DNA of 11,343 nt from the NCBI GenBank assembly GCA_010030605.1, contig RHCK01000021.1, positions 1-11,343 on the forward strand, given 5' to 3'. The notes beneath the pieces were generated by a model. The model was not told the DNA's origin and ran no database searches. It was given only the letters and a program-made list of their open reading frames with translations. Within the stretch, counting starts at the first letter, position 1; each line of letters begins with the position of its first letter. Shown one piece after another: positions 7,271 through 11,343 of the stretch. The DNA comes from Acidimicrobiia bacterium. Its GTDB lineage: Bacteria; Actinomycetota; Acidimicrobiia; Acidimicrobiales; Ilumatobacteraceae. Made by a program: the position numbers and the translations under genes.

Positions 7271-7287
7271 GTCGCGCGGCTCGCGAC
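7271..7287 (+). terminator. Weak hairpin between convergent genes
   Basis: GTCGCG and CGCGAC pair around a 5-base loop directly after the permease stop codon; a short TTT lies at 7293-7295. The 6-bp stem is GC-only apart from one pair. It could serve as a terminator for the importer operon and, read from the other strand, for queF. The short stem keeps confidence low. Confidence 0.35.
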
Positions 7288-7299
7288 ACGCGTTTCGAA

Positions 7300-7707
7300 T
7301 CAGCGCCACTCACCCAACGCGGCCACGGCCTGAACCTCGATACCGCCACGCGGTCGTTGCGTGAGCGTCACGCGCACTCCGGTGGGCCGAGCCGTGGCCA
7401 TGATCTCGCCGGCGATCTCGGCCGCCAAGGCTTCGGCGAACACCGCGCGGTCACGGAAGTTCCACAGATAGAGCTTCAGACTCTTGGACTCCACGCACCA
7501 CTCGGCCGGTACGTATTCGATGACGACATGCGACAAGTCGGGTTGGCGCGTGACCGGACACATCGATGCCAACTCGTCGGTCGAGAAGCGCACGATGGAC
7601 ACATTCTTCGGCGCCGGGAAGACCTCCACGTGCTCGATCGCCTCGCGCACCGTGGCACCCAGAACCGTCAACCTGTCGTGCATCGAATCGCCACCGGAGC
7701 TGTCCAT
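7300..7707 (-). CDS. queF: NADPH-dependent 7-cyano-7-deazaguanine reductase (QueF, unimodular type)
   Basis: Reduces preQ0 to preQ1 with NADPH in the queuosine tRNA-modification pathway; cytoplasmic, of the T-fold family. The short, single-domain type I form is seen (135 aa). The catalytic pair is present: Cys50 and Asp57 in CPVTRQPD (usual CPxTGQPD), and the QueF motif ESKSLKLYLWNFR (73-85) binds cofactor and substrate. PRGGIEV (119-125) is the conserved late strand. Where Bacillus QueF has the His-Glu pair (FHE), this protein reads FAE (90-92), so Glu is kept and His is Ala. I chose the ATG at 7707 because a TACGCT box lies 8 bases upstream on the - strand; an ATG eight codons further in (7683) is an alternative. 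The gene stands alone: no queC, queD, queE or tgt is in the window. Confidence 0.9.
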   Translation of the reverse strand: MDSSGGDSMHDRLTVLGATVREAIEHVEVFPAPKNVSIVRFSTDELASMCPVTRQPDLSHVVIEYVPAEWCVESKSLKLYLWNFRDRAVFAEALAAEIAGEIMATARPTGVRVTLTQRPRGGIEVQAVAALGEWR

Positions 7708-7715
7708 GAACGCAC

Positions 7716-7721
7716 AGCGTA
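7716..7721 (-). promoter_or_regulatory. Candidate leaderless -10 box for queF
   Basis: On the - strand this reads TACGCT (TANNNT), 8 bases before the ATG at 7707, with no Shine-Dalgarno sequence between. The spacing would put the transcript start on or just before the start codon. Confidence 0.35.
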
Positions 7722-7732
7722 TGGGTCTTTCG

Positions 7733-7759
7733 TCATGACCACACCCGTCGAATCATGAC
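7733..7759. repeat. Two TCATGAC direct repeats 20 bp apart in a divergent control region
   Basis: TCATGAC occurs at 7733-7739 and again at 7753-7759, exactly 20 bp apart, about two helix turns, so both face the same side of the DNA. Each contains the palindrome TCATGA. They lie in the 110-bp gap between queF and the dioxygenase operon. They could be a tandem binding site for one regulator acting on either gene; a chance match of 7 bases is possible. Confidence 0.35.
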
Positions 7760-7805
7760 TTCGAAGATGCGGTCTCGGCGAAGAGAACCGCCCTCGAATA
7801 CCTCG

Positions 7806-7811
7806 TAGAAT
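7806..7811 (+). promoter_or_regulatory. -10 box of a leaderless promoter for the salvage operon
   Basis: TAGAAT is close to the consensus TATAAT and ends 6 bases before the ATG at 7818. Transcription would start at about the A of the start codon, and there is no ribosome binding site, so the dioxygenase mRNA is probably leaderless. No recognisable -35 box lies at the usual distance. Confidence 0.55.
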
Positions 7812-7817
7812 CCCGCC

Positions 7818-8693
7818 ATGGGAAAGGTCCTGACCGACACGCAGATCGCCGACTATCACCGCGACGGATTCCTGGTGTTGCCCGATTTCGCCACCAAAGA
7901 CGCCTGCCGTGCGTTGAAGGCTCGCGCCGAGGAAATTCTTCACTCGTTCGATCCCGAGTCCCATCGCAGCGTCTTCACCACGAACGAACAGTCGCGTCAT
8001 GCCGACCGCGAGTTCATCGAATCAGCGAACGGCATTCACTGCTTCTTCGAAGAGGAGGCTTTCGACGGGGAGGGGCGCCTTCGACAGGCGAAGGAACTCA
8101 GCGTGAACAAGATCGGTCACGCCATGCACGACCTCGATTCCGTATTCGCCGACTTCACGTACACCAACGCGCTCGCCGGAGTGGCCGCCGATCTCGGCAT
8201 GCCCGATGCACTGGCGTTGCAGAGCATGTACATCTGCAAGCAGCCCCGCATCGGTGGTGAAGTGGGCTGCCACCAAGACGCCACGTTCCTCTACACCGAT
8301 CCGGTGACCGTCACCGGATTCTGGTTCGCCATCGAGGACGCCACGCTCGAGAACGGGTGTCTCTGGGCCCTGCCCGGAGGGCATCGGACCACCCTTCGCA
8401 AAAAGTTCGTTCGCAACGCCGCCAACGATGGGGCGACCTTCGAAGTTCTCGACGCGTCTCCACTGCCCGACGTTCCCGGCGATCTCGTTCCCCTCGAGGT
8501 GTCCGCCGGCACGATGGTGGTTCTGCATGGTCTGCTGCCGCACTGGAGCGACGTGAACCGCAGCGACAAGAGTCGACACGCGTATTCGGTGCACTGCATC
8601 TCCGGCGCCGCGAACTATCCGACATGGAACTGGTTGCAACGTTCACCCGAGCTTCCGTTGCGACGACTCTCCGACATGGCCGGCGCACGATGA
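7818..8693 (+). CDS. PHYHD1-like Fe(II)/2-oxoglutarate dioxygenase (phytanoyl-CoA dioxygenase family)
   Basis: Non-haem iron oxygenase that couples 2-oxoglutarate decarboxylation to oxidation of an unknown substrate. The iron ligands are His152 and Asp154 (CHQD) and His242 (LLPHWSDVN); Arg253 (SDKSRHAY) is the expected 2-oxoglutarate anchor. The stretches MYICKQPRIGGEVG, HQDATFLYTDP, AIEDATLENGCLWALPGGH and the C-terminal NWLQRSPELPL closely match animal PHYHD1 as I remember it, including length (291 aa), much more than they match phytanoyl-CoA hydroxylase. No CoA substrate should be assumed. The N-terminus LTDTQIADYHRDGFLVLPDF is the normal family start and supports the ATG at 7818 behind the TAGAAT box. 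Its stop overlaps the ATG of adenosine deaminase (ATGA), so the two are made together, which hints at a nucleoside-related substrate (inference). Confidence 0.9.
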   Translation: MGKVLTDTQIADYHRDGFLVLPDFATKDACRALKARAEEILHSFDPESHRSVFTTNEQSRHADREFIESANGIHCFFEEEAFDGEGRLRQAKELSVNKIGHAMHDLDSVFADFTYTNALAGVAADLGMPDALALQSMYICKQPRIGGEVGCHQDATFLYTDPVTVTGFWFAIEDATLENGCLWALPGGHRTTLRKKFVRNAANDGATFEVLDASPLPDVPGDLVPLEVSAGTMVVLHGLLPHWSDVNRSDKSRHAYSVHCISGAANYPTWNWLQRSPELPLRRLSDMAGAR

Positions 8694-9772
8694 ACGACAC
8701 CCACCTGCGCGCACCCAAAGTTCTTCTTCACGATCATCTCGATGGTGGATTGCGTCCCGAAACCGTGGTCGAACTGGCCTCCGAATACGGATACTCGGGG
8801 CTTCCGACCACCGACGTGTCCGATCTGTCGAAGTGGTTCCATCGTGGCGCCAAACGCAACGATCTCGTGCTGTACCTCGAAACGTTCGCTCACACGGTGG
8901 GTGTCATGCAGGACAAGGACGCGATCGAGCGAGTGTCGTTCGAATGCGCGCGCGACTTGGCGGCCGACGGAGTGGTGTACGCCGAGGTGCGCATGGCGCC
9001 CGAGCTGTGCACCGAGAAAGGCCTCACCCTCGACGAGGTGATGCAGGCCATCATGGATGGCTTCACCAAGGGTGCCGAGGGAACCGATCTCACCATTTAC
9101 GCCATCTGTTCGGCGATGCGCACGGCTCGACGAAGTCTCGAGATCGCCGATCTGGCCGTTCGTTGGCGTGATCGCGGAGTCGTGGGTTTCGACATCGCCG
9201 GTGCCGAGGCGGGTCATCCGCCCACTCGACATTTGGAAGCGTTCAATCACGTGCAGCGCGAGAATTTCCATTCCACGATCCATGCCGGCGAGGCCTTCGG
9301 GTTGCCCAGCATCTGGGAGGCCGTGCAACTGTGTGGTGCCGAACGCTTGGGTCACGGAGTGCGCATCGTCGACGACATCTCCGGGTCGGACGGAGCAGAA
9401 GTCTTGGGTCGACTCGCCGCATTCGTGCGTGATCGTCGCATTCCACTCGAGTTGTGCCCCACCAGCAACGTGAACACCGGCGTGTGCGCCTCCATCGCCG
9501 AGCACCCCATCGGGCTCCTGCGCCGACTGCGCTTCCGCGTGACGGTGAACACCGACAACCGGCTGATGAGCGACACCTCCATGACCAAGGAGTTCGACCA
9601 ACTGGCCGAGGCTTTCGGCTGGGGCCTCGACGACTTCGAGTGGATGACCTTGAACGCCATGAAAAGCGCCTTCGCCCCCTTCCCCGAACGGCTCCGGATC
9701 ATCAACGGCATCATCAAGCCCCGCTACGCCTTGTTGCGGGCGGAACTCGCTATGGGGAGCCAGACCCGCTGA
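8690..9772 (+). CDS. add: Adenosine deaminase
   Basis: Cytoplasmic zinc enzyme converting adenosine and deoxyadenosine to inosine and deoxyinosine for purine salvage. The 360-aa length is normal. Zinc ligands are His14 and His16 in LLHDHLDGG, His198 in HAGE and Asp289 in VNTDNRLMS. Glu201 of HAGE is the proton donor and His222 of LGHGVRI the catalytic His. The Asp that follows the zinc Asp in mammalian ADA is Asn290; as far as I recall, actinobacterial ADA proteins often have TDN here, so activity is still expected. The start is set at 8690 by the ATGA overlap with the dioxygenase stop; an open frame extends further upstream but only as a shadow of that gene. A modified-adenosine or related deaminase is possible, since family members vary, but the motifs are those of standard ADA. 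upp follows after 17 bases. Confidence 0.93.
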   Translation: MNDTHLRAPKVLLHDHLDGGLRPETVVELASEYGYSGLPTTDVSDLSKWFHRGAKRNDLVLYLETFAHTVGVMQDKDAIERVSFECARDLAADGVVYAEVRMAPELCTEKGLTLDEVMQAIMDGFTKGAEGTDLTIYAICSAMRTARRSLEIADLAVRWRDRGVVGFDIAGAEAGHPPTRHLEAFNHVQRENFHSTIHAGEAFGLPSIWEAVQLCGAERLGHGVRIVDDISGSDGAEVLGRLAAFVRDRRIPLELCPTSNVNTGVCASIAEHPIGLLRRLRFRVTVNTDNRLMSDTSMTKEFDQLAEAFGWGLDDFEWMTLNAMKSAFAPFPERLRIINGIIKPRYALLRAELAMGSQTR

Positions 9773-9777
9773 TCGGC

Positions 9778-9783
9778 AAGAAT
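9778..9783 (+). promoter_or_regulatory. Possible weak -10 box directly before upp
   Basis: AAGAAT ends 6 bases before the ATG, the same spacing as TAGAAT before the dioxygenase gene, but it lacks the first T. No Shine-Dalgarno sequence is obvious in the 17-base gap apart from a GGG only 3 bases from the ATG. It may give upp a leaderless transcript of its own; otherwise upp is read through from the operon. Confidence 0.25.
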
Positions 9784-9789
9784 GGGATC

Positions 9790-10425
9790 ATGACCGTCGA
9801 AGTTCATGTTGTCTCCCATCCGCTGATCGCCGACTCGCTGACGCGCATCCGCGATGTCTCGACCCCCAACGCTTTGTTCCGTCAGGAATTGGAACGAGTC
9901 GGAATGTTGCTGTTGGCCGAGGCCACCCGCGATCTGGCGACCCACGAAGTGACGGTACAGACTCCCCTCACGACCACCTCGGGTCGGGCATTGTCCAGCC
10001 AACCGGTGGTGGTGCCCGTGCTCCGAGCCGGACTCGGCTTCGTGCACGCCGCACAAGAGTTGATGCCCAACGCCGACGTTGGATTCGTCGGCATCAGTCG
10101 CGACGAAAAGACTTTCGAACCCAAGCCCTACGTCAACAAGCTTCCCGAGACTCTGGCCGGACGAACCTGCATCGTCCTCGACCCCATGCTCGCCACCGGC
10201 GGATCACTCGCTCATGCCTGCGAGTTGTTGATGGAGCGCAATCCGACCGGACCCATCACCGTGATCTGCGTGCTGGCCGCCCCCGAAGGCATCGAGTTCC
10301 TGCGTGGAACCGGATTGAACCTGCGCATTTTCACCGCGTCGATCGACGAACGATTGAACGAGAACGCTTTCATCGTTCCCGGTCTCGGAGACGCCGGCGA
10401 CCGTCAGTTCGGCGCACCGCACTGA
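9790..10425 (+). CDS. upp: Uracil phosphoribosyltransferase
   Basis: Joins uracil to PRPP to give UMP in pyrimidine salvage; cytoplasmic, type I phosphoribosyltransferase fold. The PRPP loop is DPMLATGGS (131-139). The C-terminal uracil-binding segment is FIVPGLGDAGDRQFGA (194-209), nearly invariant in UPRT. VVPVLRAGLGF (74-84) and GISRDEKTFEPKPYVNKLP (101-119) are the usual flanking motifs. The length of 211 aa matches the family (about 208). The N-terminus VEVHVVSHPLIADSLTRIRD is standard and fixes the ATG at 9790; the longer upstream frame overlaps adenosine deaminase and is not coding. It closes the salvage operon. A membrane-protein gene converges 12 bases after its stop. Confidence 0.96.
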   Translation: MTVEVHVVSHPLIADSLTRIRDVSTPNALFRQELERVGMLLLAEATRDLATHEVTVQTPLTTTSGRALSSQPVVVPVLRAGLGFVHAAQELMPNADVGFVGISRDEKTFEPKPYVNKLPETLAGRTCIVLDPMLATGGSLAHACELLMERNPTGPITVICVLAAPEGIEFLRGTGLNLRIFTASIDERLNENAFIVPGLGDAGDRQFGAPH

Positions 10426-10437
10426 CGACGCCGTTGT

Positions 10438-11343
10438 TCAGCTCACGTTGATCGGCGTGTTGGTGGATGTGGCCCACTGGACCATCGCGAGTTCGATCTC
10501 GATGGCATAGTTTCCCGATTCGACGTCGGCCGGAATGGTGACCGGCACCGTCGTCGGAACGTAGAACGTGCGTTGCAGAACCCGGTAGGGATCGACCCCC
10601 GACGTTTGGGCTTCTGGACACCCCTCCACCATCGCTCCCGCCAACGTCAGCTGAACGTACGTGTCGGCCAACTGAATTCGAACATCATTGTCCGACACCA
10701 GAAAAATCCGGAATTGTTCGGTGGCACCCGACTGCGCGGGGACGTCGCGATACACGCCACGGGCCGACTGGCACGAACGGTACGCATCGGTTTGATCTCC
10801 GTTGGGTCCGAGACTGCCGAACGTGTTGATGGCCGACTTGTCATAGGTCAACAGAACCTCGACGGTGTCTCCGGGCGCCACCTGCGTCGACATGATCGCC
10901 ACGTCGAGATGGGAACGATCATCGACCGACACGTAGTCGGTGGCGGCTTCGCGTTGGGGTGGCAACGTGATGGTCGGTTGCGGGCCGGTCGGTTGAGAGT
11001 TGACCGGTTCCGTCGAGGGAACGTCGACCGAGGCCAAGGTGGACGTCGAATCCGACGAGCCAAGCACGATCGCGGTGATCAACGCCACCGCGGCCGCCAC
11101 GGCGAGAACGATGCGTCGGGTGGTGCGAGGCCCCCGTCTCATCGTGGCCCGCACATCGCCGGGTCGAACCGGGAAGGCGTTCGGCACGATCTCCGTGGAT
11201 CCCCGACGGACCGGAAGATCAGCCAGCACCAAACCATCTCCTCGGGTGATGGTGAACCACATGCCCCACATCGAGAACCACCAACCGAGTGCGATGGTCA
11301 CCGCGAAACCCCGGTCCAGTTGCGCCAGACGTATGTTGCGTGA
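10438..11343 (-). CDS. Membrane-anchored protein of unknown function, 5' end probably cut
   Basis: I do not recognise this protein. From the GTG at 11301 it would be 287 aa, but the frame stays open for 14 more codons to the window edge (reading SRNIRLAQLDRGFA), so the true start may lie outside. A short hydrophobic Trp-rich stretch comes first (about residues 1-18 from the GTG). An Arg-rich, probably cytoplasmic segment follows (about 20-62), then a clear membrane helix (about 63-81, RIVLAVAAAVALITAIVLG). Next is a Ser/Thr/Pro linker to about 115 and an exported domain of about 170 residues with alternating hydrophobic strands and two Cys (in RSCQSA and EGCPEA) that could form a disulfide. 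An ATG at 11142, just before the Arg-rich helix, would give a textbook signal anchor and is a rival start. Codon use looks coding throughout. It converges on upp with 12 bases between. Confidence 0.7.
   Translation of the reverse strand, partial: SRNIRLAQLDRGFAVTIALGWWFSMWGMWFTITRGDGLVLADLPVRRGSTEIVPNAFPVRPGDVRATMRRGPRTTRRIVLAVAAAVALITAIVLGSSDSTSTLASVDVPSTEPVNSQPTGPQPTITLPPQREAATDYVSVDDRSHLDVAIMSTQVAPGDTVEVLLTYDKSAINTFGSLGPNGDQTDAYRSCQSARGVYRDVPAQSGATEQFRIFLVSDNDVRIQLADTYVQLTLAGAMVEGCPEAQTSGVDPYRVLQRTFYVPTTVPVTIPADVESGNYAIEIELAMVQWATSTNTPINVS

Noticed and set aside
6196..7758. 520-codon + strand frame spanning the second permease and queF.
   Set aside because: Arg/His-rich, motif-free translation in the wrong frame of the permease, continuing antisense through queF.
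8690..8692. The ADA frame is open well upstream of 8690, to about 8357, suggesting a longer protein or fusion to the dioxygenase.
   Set aside because: The upstream part is Arg-rich out-of-frame translation of the dioxygenase gene, and ADA homology begins right after the ATG at 8690.

Overview
The window looks like ordinary chromosome from a high-GC actinobacterium. Gene make-up, codon use and promoters placed right at start codons suggest the Acidimicrobiia (Ilumatobacter-like) or a related marine or freshwater lineage; this placement is an inference, because the window holds no rRNA or other marker gene. Ten genes run close together, plus one partial gene at each edge counted among them; no gap between genes exceeds about 110 bases. 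I see no tRNA, rRNA, mobile element, CRISPR array or prophage.

Region 1 (1-2089, + strand) holds the 3' part of a NUDIX hydrolase gene cut by the window edge, a 198-residue protein I do not recognise, and a crotonase-fold (enoyl-CoA hydratase/isomerase family) enzyme in which the second catalytic glutamate position reads His.

Region 2 (2090-7270, + strand) is a complete BMP-type nucleoside ABC importer: lipoprotein, double ATPase, permease, permease. The order matches nupNOPQ (yufNOPQ) of Bacillus subtilis. The three transporter-core genes overlap by 4 bases each. The lipoprotein gene has its own promoter region with a 20-bp inverted repeat upstream. A strong hairpin followed at once by a TATAAC box separates it from the ATPase gene.

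Region 3 (7271-7817) is queF on the - strand, convergent with the importer and divergent from the next operon. The shared 110-bp control region contains two TCATGAC repeats exactly 20 bp apart.

Region 4 (7818-10425, + strand) is a salvage operon: a PHYHD1-type Fe(II)/2-oxoglutarate dioxygenase, adenosine deaminase (4-base overlap) and uracil phosphoribosyltransferase (17-base gap).

Region 5 (10438-11343, - strand) is a membrane-anchored protein of unknown function that converges on upp and runs into the right edge.

Taken together, regions 2 and 4 describe uptake of nucleosides, deamination of adenosine and reuse of uracil. The most interesting point is the dioxygenase, whose start and tight coupling to adenosine deaminase suggest that its unknown substrate could be a nucleoside or a related small molecule.
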